Source of the DNA: an uncultured Lachnospiraceae bacterium
GTDB lineage: Bacteria; Bacillota; Clostridia; Lachnospirales; Lachnospiraceae
Length of the DNA stretch: 32,552 bases
Assembly (NCBI GenBank): GCA_947382415.1
Contig: CANCYO010000031.1
Coordinates: 1 to 32,552, forward strand
Reading direction: 5' to 3'
The translations under genes were made by a program, and so were the position numbers. Within the stretch, counting starts at the first letter, position 1; each line of letters begins with the position of its first letter. The notes beneath the pieces are model-generated. The model saw only the letters and a program-made list of their open reading frames with translations. It was not told the origin of the DNA and did no database searches. Shown here piece by piece: positions 6,873 through 15,093 of this stretch.

Positions 6873-7460
6873 ATGTGGACTAAAGAACTGTTTGGGACGG
6901 ATGTGTACCATCTCGTGGCGGCTTTTGTGCTTTACAGTATGCTGGGATGGCTGGTGGAGTCCATTTACATGTCCTTCTGCAACCGCAAGCTTACCAACAG
7001 AGGTTTTGGAAAAGGGCCGTTCTGTCCGATCTACGGATTTGGCGCAGTGGCGTGTTATCTGTTGTTGAGTCCTCTGAAGGGGCATTATGTGGCGCTTTAC
7101 ATAATCGGGGCCATACTGGCCACGGTGTTTGAGTTCATCGTGGGCAAGGGCATGATCAAATTTCTGGGTGAGCTCTGGTGGGACTACAATGACAAGCCGT
7201 TTAATTACAAAGGGATCATTTGTCTGGAGAGTACCATTGCCTGGGGGTTTTATGCCATCGGTATCATTCAGTTTGTCAATGCCATGATCTATTGGGTGAT
7301 CGACAAGATTGATTACCGCATGGGGATCCGTCTTGTGGTGACGGCGCTGGTGTTGGTGGTGATCGATTACGCGATTCAGCTCACCAAGGTGTTTGACATT
7401 GATGTGCGGGAGAAGAGAGATCATTTTATCGAGAGATGCCATGCGTTTTTAAATCGATAA
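6873..7460 (+). CDS. CmpB-like putative ABC transporter permease (PF06541-type membrane protein)
   Basis: Start taken at ATG 6873, with GAGGTG (6859-6864) 8 bases upstream; an in-frame GTG at 6855 lies ahead of that site. The 195-residue product has about five hydrophobic helices. The first carries the family block LYSMLGWLVESIYMSF, and NRGFGKGPFCPIYGFGAV and the FEFIVGKGMIKFLGELWWDY segment follow. This is the conserved architecture of the family named putative ABC-transporter type IV (CmpB) in Firmicutes. No ATPase partner is nearby, and a transport role has not been demonstrated for most members, so the name is only a family label. It may be cotranscribed with the following carboxypeptidase, subject to the hairpin between them. 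Confidence 0.8.
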   Translation: MWTKELFGTDVYHLVAAFVLYSMLGWLVESIYMSFCNRKLTNRGFGKGPFCPIYGFGAVACYLLLSPLKGHYVALYIIGAILATVFEFIVGKGMIKFLGELWWDYNDKPFNYKGIICLESTIAWGFYAIGIIQFVNAMIYWVIDKIDYRMGIRLVVTALVLVVIDYAIQLTKVFDIDVREKRDHFIERCHAFLNR

Positions 7461-7485
7461 AGCAAGCAGGAAACAGGTATAACCT

Positions 7486-7540
7486 ATGCCACATTCCCAT
7501 ATTCTGTAGTAGATAAAATGAATGGGAGTGTGGCATTTTT
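7486..7540 (+). promoter_or_regulatory. Hairpin with T-run directly abutting the carboxypeptidase start (terminator or translational switch)
   Basis: ATGCCACATTCCCAT (7486-7500) and ATGGGAGTGTGGCAT (7522-7536) form a 15-bp stem with one G-U pair and a 21-base loop. A T-run continues to 7540, and the next base begins the ATG of the carboxypeptidase. The structure looks like the terminator of the CmpB-like gene. Its 3' arm also contains GGGAG, the only available Shine-Dalgarno sequence for that ATG, so folding would both end transcription and hide the ribosome site. Confidence 0.7.
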
Positions 7541-8707
7541 ATGCGCAGGAGAATCACAAAGAGATTATTGGCGGCATTGCTGGTTCTGGTATTTATCTTT
7601 ATTCCGAATCGTTCGGCCCGGGCAGAGCTTGCTGTCTCCACGCCGTCGGCGATTTTGATAGAGGCTTCCACCGGGGAGGTCATTTTTGAGAAGAATGCGA
7701 CGGAGCGGAGAAGTCCCGCCAGCATCACCAAGATCATGACGCTGCTCTTGACCTTTGAGCAGATAGAGGCGGGCAGGGTCAAACTCACGGACGATGTGCT
7801 GGTCAGCGCCCATGCCGCAGGTATGGGAGGTTCACAGGTATTTCTGGCAGAGGGCGAGGTGCAGACATTGGAGACCATGATCAAATGCATTGTGGTGTCC
7901 AGCGGAAATGACGCCAGCGTTGCGGTGGCGGAGCATCTGGCAGGGAGCGAGGAAGCCTTTGTGGAGAAGATGAATCAGAAGGCGGCTGTGCTGGGGATGA
8001 CGGATACGAATTTTGTGGACTGTTGTGGACTGACGGATTCCGACGACCATTATTCCACGGCGCGGGACGTGGCCATCATGTCCCGGGAGCTGGTCACAAA
8101 GTATCCCGAGATTTATCAATATACCACCATATGGATGGAAGATATCACCCATACCACAAAACAGGGCGAGACCAAATTTACATTGAACAGCACCAACAAG
8201 CTGTTAAAGCAGTATCAATACACCACAGGCCTGAAGACAGGTTCCACCAGCAAAGCGAAGTTCTGTATCTCCGCCACCGCCAACAAGGAGGGGATTGATC
8301 TGATCGCGGTGGTGATGGGAGCGGAGACGGGGGCGGATCGTTTTCAGGACGCCCAGGTAATGTTAAGCTACGGCTTCAGTGTCACGGATCTGTTTGTGGA
8401 CACCAACGAGGAGGCGCTGCCGTCCCTTATGGTAAAGGGCGGCGTAAAGCCGGAGACGGCGCTTCGGTATCAGGGAGAGTTCCGCTATCTGGACATGGAA
8501 GGAAATTCCCTGGCCGGTGTGGAAAAAGTGGTGGAGCTGCCGGAGACTGTCATTGCGCCTGTAAAGGCCGGCACGGAGGCAGGAAGGGCGAAGTATCTGT
8601 TAAACGGTGTGGAGATCGGGCATACGCCGATTCTCTATGCGGAGGATGTGGAGAAAGCGGCTTACAGGGATTATCTGAAAAAGGCCATGGGATTCTTCCT
8701 GCTCTGA
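7541..8707 (+). CDS. D-alanyl-D-alanine carboxypeptidase (PBP5/DacF type)
   Basis: A 388-residue S11-family serine peptidase that trims the terminal D-Ala from peptidoglycan pentapeptides outside the membrane. A signal peptide ends near SARA (residue 28). The three penicillin-binding motifs are in order: SITK (S61, K64), SGN (121-123) and KTG (232-234). A PBP5-like C-terminal beta domain follows from about residue 285. The sequence ends in a short amphipathic helix (DYLKKAMGFFLL) that would lie along the membrane, as in PBP5. ATG 7541 is the only reasonable start before the signal peptide. Its GGGAG site lies about 12 bases upstream, within a hairpin. A second enzyme of this family lies at 12150-13502. 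Whether either is sporulation-specific (DacF-like) cannot be decided here. Confidence 0.94.
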   Translation: MRRRITKRLLAALLVLVFIFIPNRSARAELAVSTPSAILIEASTGEVIFEKNATERRSPASITKIMTLLLTFEQIEAGRVKLTDDVLVSAHAAGMGGSQVFLAEGEVQTLETMIKCIVVSSGNDASVAVAEHLAGSEEAFVEKMNQKAAVLGMTDTNFVDCCGLTDSDDHYSTARDVAIMSRELVTKYPEIYQYTTIWMEDITHTTKQGETKFTLNSTNKLLKQYQYTTGLKTGSTSKAKFCISATANKEGIDLIAVVMGAETGADRFQDAQVMLSYGFSVTDLFVDTNEEALPSLMVKGGVKPETALRYQGEFRYLDMEGNSLAGVEKVVELPETVIAPVKAGTEAGRAKYLLNGVEIGHTPILYAEDVEKAAYRDYLKKAMGFFLL

Positions 8708-8787
8708 GTGGAAGGCTTACCTTACCGGTGGGTGGAACTGTGGGAGACAAAGCCGGAAAATAGCAGAAAGTACAACGGGGAAGCGTT

Positions 8788-9663
8788 ATGTGGGATATAC
8801 TGTTCATGGCTGTGACCGTGATGGCATTAGTCTTAATATGGATCATGATTTATGACAGCAATCGTTTTGTGGTGCGGGAGCATGTGTTTCATGACGCCCG
8901 CATCCGGCAAAATGTCCGTGCGGTGGTTCTTGCTGATCTGCACAACAAAAAGTATGGAAGGGACAATGCCCGTCTGCTGGAAGCCATCCGGGCAGCAAAG
9001 CCGGATATGATCCTGGTGGCGGGAGATCTGCTCACGGCAAAGCCGGGGGCGCCTCTCTCCACGGCGCTGCAGCTACTGGAGGAGCTTGCGAAGGACTATC
9101 CCGTCTATTACGGCAATGGCAATCACGAACAGCGTCTGGGCCTCTATCCGGATACTTATAAAGACATGGCGAAGCGCTATGCGGAAGGGTTGGAGCGGCT
9201 GGGCATCCGGCCGCTTGTAAACGCCCATGTGCAGCTTGCCGACTGGGGTATCACGGTGTACGGCGCACAGATCGACAAGCGCTACTACCGGCGCCTGCAC
9301 GGGCAGGTTATGGAGGAGTCCTATCTGGAGCGTATTCTTGGAAAAGTGGACAAGTCTTCCTTCAACATCCTGCTGGCCCACAATCCGGATTATTTTCCCC
9401 GATATGCCGGATGGGGAGCGGATCTGGTGTTGTCGGGACATCTTCACGGCGGTATTGTGCGTGTCCCTTTTTGGGGAAAAGGGGTGGCGTCCCCTCATAT
9501 CAGTCTGTTCCCGCGTTATGACGGCGGGCGGTTTGACGAGGATGGCAGCGTGATGCTGGTGAGCAGAGGTCTGGGTATGCATACCATCCCCATCCGGCTC
9601 TTCAATCCCGGGGAGCTTCTGGTGCTGGATTTCGGGAGCCCGGATTCTGAGGCCGGATTCTAA
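8788..9663 (+). CDS. Membrane-anchored metallophosphoesterase (YaeI/YkuE-like)
   Basis: A 291-residue protein with an N-terminal hydrophobic anchor (residues 2-21). All the calcineurin-like metal motifs are present: DLH (50-52), GD (79-80), GNHE (111-114), AHNPD with H198, and GHLHGG (217-222). These bind a di-metal centre that cleaves phosphoesters. YaeI/YkuE relatives act on lipid phosphates such as UDP-diacylglucosamine or unknown envelope phosphates; the substrate here is not evident. GGGGAAG precedes ATG 8788. The last codons and the stop run into a 13-bp tandem repeat, so the C-terminal residues (PDSEAGF) are set by repeat copy number and are probably not essential. Confidence 0.92.
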   Translation: MWDILFMAVTVMALVLIWIMIYDSNRFVVREHVFHDARIRQNVRAVVLADLHNKKYGRDNARLLEAIRAAKPDMILVAGDLLTAKPGAPLSTALQLLEELAKDYPVYYGNGNHEQRLGLYPDTYKDMAKRYAEGLERLGIRPLVNAHVQLADWGITVYGAQIDKRYYRRLHGQVMEESYLERILGKVDKSSFNILLAHNPDYFPRYAGWGADLVLSGHLHGGIVRVPFWGKGVASPHISLFPRYDGGRFDEDGSVMLVSRGLGMHTIPIRLFNPGELLVLDFGSPDSEAGF

Positions 9664-9692
9664 GGCCGGATTCCGAGGCCAGATCCTGAGAA
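9641..9692 (+). repeat. Four tandem copies of a 13-bp unit across the metallophosphoesterase stop codon
   Basis: The units are CGGATTCTGAGGC (9641-9653), CGGATTCTAAGGC (9654-9666), CGGATTCCGAGGC (9667-9679) and a decayed CAGATCCTGAGAA (9680-9692). The TAA stop (9661-9663) arises in the second copy by a G-to-A change. Since 13 is not a multiple of 3, gain or loss of a copy ahead of the stop would shift the frame. Confidence 0.85.
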
Positions 9693-9704
9693 CGTAAGTT
9701 CAGC

Positions 9705-9733
9705 TTGAAAAGTATGCCTTTTCCCGTTAAAAT
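9705..9733 (+). promoter_or_regulatory. Promoter of scpAB
   Basis: TTGAAA at 9705-9710, 17 bases, TAAAAT at 9728-9733, 24 bases ahead of the scpA start codon. Confidence 0.65.
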
Positions 9734-9757
9734 AGTATCTGTTGTCTGGAGGTGGCT

Positions 9758-10504
9758 ATGGCGATACCTGTTAAGCTGGAGGCGTTTGAGGGTCCGTTGG
9801 ATCTGTTGCTCCACCTGATCGAGAAAAATAAAATAGATATTTATGATATTCCCATTGTTGAGATCACTGAGCAATATCTGGATTACATCCGGCAGATGGA
9901 ATCGGAGGATATGAATGTGATGAGCGAGTTTCTGGTCATGGCTGCGACGCTGGTTGACATTAAGTGCCGTATGCTGCTCCCCAGGGAAGTGAACGAGGAG
10001 GGGGAGGAGGAAGACCCCAGAGCGGAACTGGTTCAGAAGCTGCTGGAATACAAGATGTACAAGTTTATGTCGCTTGCTCTCCGTGACAGGCAGATCGACG
10101 CGGCGCACAATCTCTACAGGAAGCAGCAGCTTCCCGAGGAGGTGGCGGCGTACAGGCAGCCGGTGGACTATGAGGAGCTGATCGGCGACATGACGCTCAA
10201 CAGACTTCATGAGATCTTTAAATCCATTGTCCGCAGACAGGAGGACAAGATAGACCCCATCCGCAGCCGCTACGGCAGGATCGAGAAGGATGAGATCGAT
10301 ATGGATATGAAGACGCTCTATGTGGAGGCATATGCCAGAGAACATAAGAGCTTCAGCTTCCGAAGACTCCTTGAGAAGCAGAAGAGCAGAGCGGAGATTA
10401 TCGTGACATTTCTGATCATTCTGGAGTTGATGAAGACCGGGAAGATCAGCATCAGTCAGGAACATATATTTGACGATATCACCATTATCTCCAATGTGGC
10501 GTGA
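9758..10504 (+). CDS. scpA: Segregation and condensation protein A
   Basis: Start at ATG 9758 with GGAGG at 9748-9752; the in-frame GTG at 9752 is inside that site. The 248-residue product begins IPVKLEAFEGPLDLLLHLIEKNKIDIYDIPI, the diagnostic N-terminus of ScpA, the kleisin that bridges Smc ATPase heads. The central acidic linker (NEEGEEEDPRAELVQKLLEYKMYK) and the C-terminal winged helix (about 175-245) are both present at normal length. With ScpB and Smc it forms the condensin that organises and segregates the chromosome. scpB follows after 53 bases and is probably in the same transcript. Confidence 0.97.
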   Translation: MAIPVKLEAFEGPLDLLLHLIEKNKIDIYDIPIVEITEQYLDYIRQMESEDMNVMSEFLVMAATLVDIKCRMLLPREVNEEGEEEDPRAELVQKLLEYKMYKFMSLALRDRQIDAAHNLYRKQQLPEEVAAYRQPVDYEELIGDMTLNRLHEIFKSIVRRQEDKIDPIRSRYGRIEKDEIDMDMKTLYVEAYAREHKSFSFRRLLEKQKSRAEIIVTFLIILELMKTGKISISQEHIFDDITIISNVA

Positions 10505-10557
10505 GAATTATAGCGTGAAAGTGCGGGTGAATAGCCCGGCCCTGAGAGGATGAACAT

Positions 10558-11127
10558 ATGGAGCGTACGAAAGCGCAGGCTGTGATAGAGGCGGTGCTGT
10601 TTACCATGGGAGAGTCTGTGGAGATCAACAGGCTGGCAGAAGTGATAGAAGAAGATATAAAAACCACAAAGGTTATTTTGCAGGAAATGCAGGAGCGGTA
10701 TGAGCAGGAGGACAGGGGGATTTTTATCACCTATCTGGACGACGCCGTACAGTTGTGCACCAAGGCGGAGATGTATGAATACCTGATTAAGATCGCCAGG
10801 ACTCCGAAGAAGATGACTCTGACTGATACGGTGCTGGAGACTCTGTCCATCATTGCCTATAAACAGCCGGTGACCAGGGTGGAGATCGAGAAGGTGAGAG
10901 GCGTGAGCTGCGATCACGCCATCAATAAGCTGTTGGAGTACGATCTGATCACGGAGCTGGGACGGCTGGACGCCCCGGGACGACCGCTTTTGTTTGGCAC
11001 CACGGAGCAGTTTCTGCGCAGCTTTGGCGTAAAGAGCCTGGAGGATCTGCCGGAGTTGGGTCCCGTGCAGCTCGAGGAATTCAAGGCCCAGGCGGAGGCG
11101 GAGGTGCAGCTTCAGCTGGATGTATAG
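10558..11127 (+). CDS. scpB: Segregation and condensation protein B
   Basis: A 189-residue protein of normal ScpB length. Two winged-helix domains are visible: AVIEAVLFTMGESVEINRLAEVI at about 8-30, and LTDTVLETLSIIAYKQPVTRVEIEKVRGVSCDHAINKLLE at about 86-125. The family ending PGRPLLFGTTEQFLRSFGVKSLEDLPEL follows at about 143-170. ScpB dimers bind ScpA and stabilise the Smc complex. GAGAGG (10543-10548) lies ahead of ATG 10558. Its final 8 bases overlap the first possible start of the RCC1-like gene. Confidence 0.97.
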   Translation: MERTKAQAVIEAVLFTMGESVEINRLAEVIEEDIKTTKVILQEMQERYEQEDRGIFITYLDDAVQLCTKAEMYEYLIKIARTPKKMTLTDTVLETLSIIAYKQPVTRVEIEKVRGVSCDHAINKLLEYDLITELGRLDAPGRPLLFGTTEQFLRSFGVKSLEDLPELGPVQLEEFKAQAEAEVQLQLDV

Positions 11128-12061
11128 TATGGTCAGAATGAAGAAAGGCATAAAAGCTCTAATCTATTCACTGCCGGTTATAATTGCGATAATCGCGGGA
11201 ACCTTAGCGATTTGGAAGTGTGATGATAAAGCTGAACATTATGAGATCGAATCATTTGTACTGATAAACAATATACCGTATATTGTCCGGGAAGGAACAG
11301 CATATTATTGGGATGATGATCAGAGAGCCTGGATTGTTTATAGGGAAGGAGTGAAAGAACTTTTTCAGGGAGAGTCGGAGTGTGTCTTAAAGGCAGATGG
11401 AAGCTTAGAGGTCTGTGCGGATGAGTATTCGGATTCGAATGATACGCAGCCCCTTGGAGTGTTGTATAATACCCGGCAGGCAAATAATTTACTGGATATC
11501 AGTCGGAATACGCCCATACGGACTTTGAACAGAGAGGTGGTAAGCGGAAAATGCTGGGCTCTTTGTGAGGACGGCAGTATGCTGATAAATCCTGGCGAAG
11601 AATATATTCCCCTGGAAATTCCTGATGAAACGATAAAAGATATATCAGGAAATTTTGTTTTGACGGAAGCAGGAAATGTATACCGGATTGATAATGTTAC
11701 ATTTGGGACATTTTCCTGTAAACAGATATCGGAGGACAGATTCACAGCGATCGCTGCCTGCGAGTCTGCCCCGCGGTGTGTGGGCATCCGCGATGATAAT
11801 ACTGCCGTTATGTGGTCTGATCTGGAGCCGCTTAATCTCACGTCATGGAAGAATGTAAAAGAAATAGCCGTAGGTTTTAATTATTGTGTCGGTTTGTCAC
11901 AGAGCGGAAAAGTTCTTTATGCAGACTATGTTAAAAACAGGGAGACGGATGTATCCGGGTATCTGCGGGGAATAAAGGCAGAGCATATTACCTGCTGTTA
12001 TGAGACAATAGCGATCATAAAGAATGACGGTTCAGTGGAAATGATCGATATATCGAAATAA
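11120..12061 (+). CDS. Membrane-anchored RCC1-like repeat protein, function unknown
   Basis: A 313-residue protein whose first possible ATG (11120) lies inside the end of scpB. ATG 11129 or 11138 (MKKGIKALIY) would give a cleaner basic start before the single membrane helix (about 13-32 from the first ATG). No good ribosome site was seen, so translation may be coupled to scpB. The extracytoplasmic part has repeated short blades such as CWALCEDGSMLI, NFVLTEAGNVYRI, EIAVGFNYCVGLSQSGKVLYAD and TIAIIKNDGSVEMI. This gives the x-ALxxDGxVxxW-like rhythm of RCC1 beta-propellers. Five or so blades fit, which may be an incomplete or divergent propeller. Codon use is more AT-rich than scpB or the following gene, suggesting later insertion. 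A binding or surface role is a guess. Confidence 0.65.
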   Translation: MYSMVRMKKGIKALIYSLPVIIAIIAGTLAIWKCDDKAEHYEIESFVLINNIPYIVREGTAYYWDDDQRAWIVYREGVKELFQGESECVLKADGSLEVCADEYSDSNDTQPLGVLYNTRQANNLLDISRNTPIRTLNREVVSGKCWALCEDGSMLINPGEEYIPLEIPDETIKDISGNFVLTEAGNVYRIDNVTFGTFSCKQISEDRFTAIAACESAPRCVGIRDDNTAVMWSDLEPLNLTSWKNVKEIAVGFNYCVGLSQSGKVLYADYVKNRETDVSGYLRGIKAEHITCCYETIAIIKNDGSVEMIDISK

Positions 12062-12149
12062 AACTTCATATATAAGTCCCATGTGCCTGAATCATAATCA
12101 GGGCAACAGGCCTCATATATATTAGCAAACCGCATTGCGGAGGATACCT

Positions 12150-13502
12150 ATGCGGATAAACCATGTCAAATCTGTTGTGGTACGGCTGATAGGAGGCTTT
12201 TTTTGCGTTCTGCTTTTGATGAGTACGGTGCAGGAAGCGGCGCTTGTGGGGAAGGCGGAGAGCGCGGACTTAAGTCTCTATGCCACGGCGGCCGTGCTGC
12301 TGGACGCGGACTCGGGGCGGGTATTGTACGAGAAGGAGGGGTATACGCCCATGGCCATGGCCAGTACCACCAAGATCATGACCTGTATTCTTGTGCTGGA
12401 GGAGGGAAATCTGGACGATTTTGCCCAAGTGTCCGCCTATGCCGCCTCCATGCCGAAGGTAAAGCTCTATGCCAGACAGGGGGAGGAGTATCAGGTGAGG
12501 AGCCTGCTCTTTTCGCTGATGCTGGAATCCCACAATGATTCCGCGGTAATTCTGGCGGAGTACATAGGAAAGCGTTATCTGCCCGGGGAGCTCGCGCAGA
12601 AAAGCGTGGCGGACTTTTCTGTGGAGGAGAGTAAACAGGCGGTGAAGGCTTTCGCCAATCTCATGAACGCAAAGGCGCGGGAACTCGGATGTAAGGACAC
12701 CTGGTTTATCACGCCAAACGGACTGGATGCCACGGAAACTTTTGAGGACGCTGGCGGAGAGCAGATACAGCGGGAGCACTGCACTACGGCGGCGGAGCTT
12801 GCCCGGATCATGGCGTATTGTGTGAAAGAATCCCCCGGCAGGGATCTGTTCAGGGAGATCACCCGGACGGAGAGCTATTCCTTTTATGAGAACGGCAGAA
12901 GCGTGACCTGTGTAAACCATAATGCCTTTCTGAATATGATGGAGGGGGCTTTCAGCGGCAAGACCGGATTTACCAACAAGGCCGGCTATTGCTATGTGGG
13001 GGCCCTGGAGCGGGACGGCAAAACTTTTATTGTGGCGCTTTTGGCCTGCGGGTGGCCCAACAACAAGACTTACAAATGGAGCGATTCCAGAGAGCTGATG
13101 GAGTATGGCCTGGAAAACTTTGAGTACCGGGAGATCGCGGGGGAAGATACGGCATTTGACGAGACGCGTCTTCAGCCGCTTGTGGTGGAGGACGGGCAGA
13201 CGCAGATACTCGGCGGGACTGCCAGAGTGGAGCTTGAGATCAGAGAGCGCCATCCCGACACTCAGGAGGAGAAAGCTCCTGCGCGGCTGCTCATGCGGGG
13301 GGACGAGGAGATCAAGGTGGACTGTGAGCTTCAAAAGCATCTGCAGGCTCCCGTCAGGGCGGGAACTCAGGTGGGATGTATTCTCTATAGCGTGGACGGA
13401 CAGGTGTATTTCACAGAGACCATCGTGACCAGGAGCAATGTGGAGAAAGTAGAGCTTCCGTGGTGCATGGAGCAGGTGTTCAAACGCTTTCTGGTACTCT
13501 GA
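12150..13502 (+). CDS. D-alanyl-D-alanine carboxypeptidase, second copy (S11 family)
   Basis: Start at ATG 12150 with GGAGG at 12139-12143; an in-frame TTG at 12135 lies upstream of the site and is rejected. The product is 450 residues, longer than the copy at 7541 because of insertions between the SxN and KTG motifs. A signal peptide occupies about residues 1-38. Catalytic motifs are STTK (S72, K75), SHN (127-129) and KTG (271-273). A PBP5-type beta domain follows to about 415, and the last residues (MEQVFKRFLVL) could form the membrane-associated helix. It trims D-Ala from peptidoglycan on the outer face. SHN rather than SGN in the second motif and the longer body suggest a role distinct from the first copy. 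Confidence 0.93.
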   Translation: MRINHVKSVVVRLIGGFFCVLLLMSTVQEAALVGKAESADLSLYATAAVLLDADSGRVLYEKEGYTPMAMASTTKIMTCILVLEEGNLDDFAQVSAYAASMPKVKLYARQGEEYQVRSLLFSLMLESHNDSAVILAEYIGKRYLPGELAQKSVADFSVEESKQAVKAFANLMNAKARELGCKDTWFITPNGLDATETFEDAGGEQIQREHCTTAAELARIMAYCVKESPGRDLFREITRTESYSFYENGRSVTCVNHNAFLNMMEGAFSGKTGFTNKAGYCYVGALERDGKTFIVALLACGWPNNKTYKWSDSRELMEYGLENFEYREIAGEDTAFDETRLQPLVVEDGQTQILGGTARVELEIRERHPDTQEEKAPARLLMRGDEEIKVDCELQKHLQAPVRAGTQVGCILYSVDGQVYFTETIVTRSNVEKVELPWCMEQVFKRFLVL

Positions 13503-13530
13503 AAAATTGTCAAAAAAATCCGAAAAAAAT

Positions 13531-13560
13531 GCAATTCGTTCTAGGCGAGTTGCTTTTTTT
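13531..13560 (+). terminator. Rho-independent terminator after the second carboxypeptidase
   Basis: GCAATTCG (13531-13538) pairs with CGAGTTGC (13546-13553) with one G-U pair, followed by seven T. The T-run leads directly into the -10 region of the next promoter. Confidence 0.85.
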
Positions 13561-13561
13561 A

Positions 13562-13570
13562 TGTTATACT
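13562..13570 (+). promoter_or_regulatory. Extended -10 promoter of the decarboxylase operon
   Basis: TGTTATACT at 13562-13570 is an extended -10 element. The -35 position (TAGGCG, 13542-13547) is poor and lies inside the preceding terminator stem. The roughly 70-base leader contains a small GGGG/CCCC hairpin near 13587-13602. Confidence 0.55.
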
Positions 13571-13649
13571 ATCATGGACAAAATATGGGGGTCTATATCC
13601 CCGCATTGATTTGTTTGTTCTTTATCATTATAAATGGAGGGCTGAAAGC

Positions 13650-15077
13650 ATGAGTACTACTTCAAAAGCGAGTCAAAGAATTGCAGCTTTACTCGACGAC
13701 AACAGTTTCGTTGAAATCGGCGGGCTTGTCACGGCAAGAGCCACTGATTTTAATATGAAACCAACAGAAACTCCTTCTGACGGATGTATCACCGGCTATG
13801 GAGTGATCGACGGTAATCTTGTGTATGTCTACAGCCAGGATGCTTCTGTGATGAACGGGACCATCGGCGAGATGCATGCGAAAAAGATTGCGGGTCTCTA
13901 TGATCTGGCGATGAAGACAGGAGCGCCTGTCATCGGCCTGCTCGACTGCGCGGGCGTGAGACTGCAGGAGGGAACGGATGCTCTTGCGGCGTTCGGCAGC
14001 ATTTATGCGAAGCAGGCGGCAGCCAGCGGCGTGATTCCTCAGATCACGGCGGTGCTCGGTTCCTGCGGCGGCGGACTGGCATTGTTCCCCACATTGACAG
14101 ACTTTACTTTTATGGAGGAGAAAAATGCGAAGCTGTTCGTCAATGCACCCAACGCGCTGGACGGCAATGTCATCACCAAGTGCGATTCTTCCTCCGCAGC
14201 ATTCCAGTCCCAGGAGAGCGGTATTGTGGATGTGGTGGCTGACGAGGCAACGATCTTTGCAAAGATCCGCGAGCTCATCGGTTTACTTCCTGCAAACAAT
14301 GAGTCCTATGCCGGGGAGGAGTGCAGCGATGATCTGAACCGAGTGAACCCGGAGATCGCAGGCTGTGTGGGCGACACCTCCATCGCACTGTCCATACTGG
14401 CCGACGATAATCGTTTCTTTGAGGTGAAGGAAGGCTATGCGAAGCAGATGGTCACCGGTTTTATGCGTCTGAACGGCATGACTGTGGGCGCGGTGGCAAA
14501 CCGCTGCGAGATCTGCGACGAGGAGGGCAAGGTGGCAGAGAAGTTTGACGCCGTGCTCACCAGACAGGGCTGCGAGAAGGCGGCAGACTTTGTGAATTTC
14601 TGCGATGCTTTCGGAATCCCCGTGCTGAGCCTCACCAATGTAAAGGGTTATGAAGCCACCGTGTGTTCGGAGAAGGGAATTGCCAGAGCGGCAGCAAGGC
14701 TTACCTATGCGTTTGCAAGCGCAACGGTTCCCAAGGTGAATGTGATCGTAGGCAATGCGTACGGCACCGCTTATGTGGCCATGAATTCCAAGGCCATCGG
14801 AGCGGATATCACCATGGCATGGCCCGATGCCCAGGTAGGGGCCATGGAGGGCGCACTGGCTGCGAAGATCATGTATGACGGCCAGGGTGCGGATGTGATC
14901 AAAGAGAAGGCTGCAGAGTATGAGCAGATGAACCTGAATGTCAATCATGCGGCCAGAAGAGGATATGTAGATCAGATCGTAAATGCGGCTGACACCAGAA
15001 AATATGTGATCGGCGCATTTGAAATGTTGTTCACAAAGAGTGAAGACGGTCCTGCAAAGAAGCATGGCACTGTCTAG
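13650..15077 (+). CDS. mmdA: Acyl-CoA carboxyltransferase subunit (12S / MmdA type)
   Basis: ATG 13650 has GGAGGG 8 bases upstream, giving 475 residues. This is the crotonase-fold subunit that moves CO2 between biotin and an acyl-CoA. N- and C-terminal halves each carry an oxyanion-hole segment: GSCGGGLALFPTLTDFTFM around residue 145, and GNAYGTAYVAM with WPDAQVGAMEGALAA near 375-410. Methylmalonyl-CoA decarboxylase, transcarboxylase 12S and propionyl-CoA carboxylase beta share this layout, but most have about 510-520 residues and an Ala/Gly-rich GPCAGG-type motif. The shorter length and altered glycine loop make the acyl-CoA substrate uncertain; methylmalonyl-CoA is the first guess from context. 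It leads an operon with OadG-like, biotin carrier, OadB and 5S-type subunits. Confidence 0.85.
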   Translation: MSTTSKASQRIAALLDDNSFVEIGGLVTARATDFNMKPTETPSDGCITGYGVIDGNLVYVYSQDASVMNGTIGEMHAKKIAGLYDLAMKTGAPVIGLLDCAGVRLQEGTDALAAFGSIYAKQAAASGVIPQITAVLGSCGGGLALFPTLTDFTFMEEKNAKLFVNAPNALDGNVITKCDSSSAAFQSQESGIVDVVADEATIFAKIRELIGLLPANNESYAGEECSDDLNRVNPEIAGCVGDTSIALSILADDNRFFEVKEGYAKQMVTGFMRLNGMTVGAVANRCEICDEEGKVAEKFDAVLTRQGCEKAADFVNFCDAFGIPVLSLTNVKGYEATVCSEKGIARAAARLTYAFASATVPKVNVIVGNAYGTAYVAMNSKAIGADITMAWPDAQVGAMEGALAAKIMYDGQGADVIKEKAAEYEQMNLNVNHAARRGYVDQIVNAADTRKYVIGAFEMLFTKSEDGPAKKHGTV

Positions 15078-15093
15078 AAAGGGTGATTGTAAG

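Noticed and set aside
9602..10465. Minus-strand frame opposite scpA
   Set aside because: scpA is certain on the plus strand; this frame has the typical Leu/His/Gln-rich shadow composition.
12062..12149. Terminator after the RCC1-like gene
   Set aside because: A short GCCTGA/TCAGGGC pairing exists but is bulged and lacks a T-run.
12270..13340. Long open frame on the minus strand opposite the second carboxypeptidase
   Set aside because: It is a shadow of a clearly recognisable gene; His/Leu-rich translation with no motif or ribosome site.
14283..15065. Minus-strand frame opposite the carboxyltransferase
   Set aside because: Shadow of a gene with strong codon bias; no start signal or motif.
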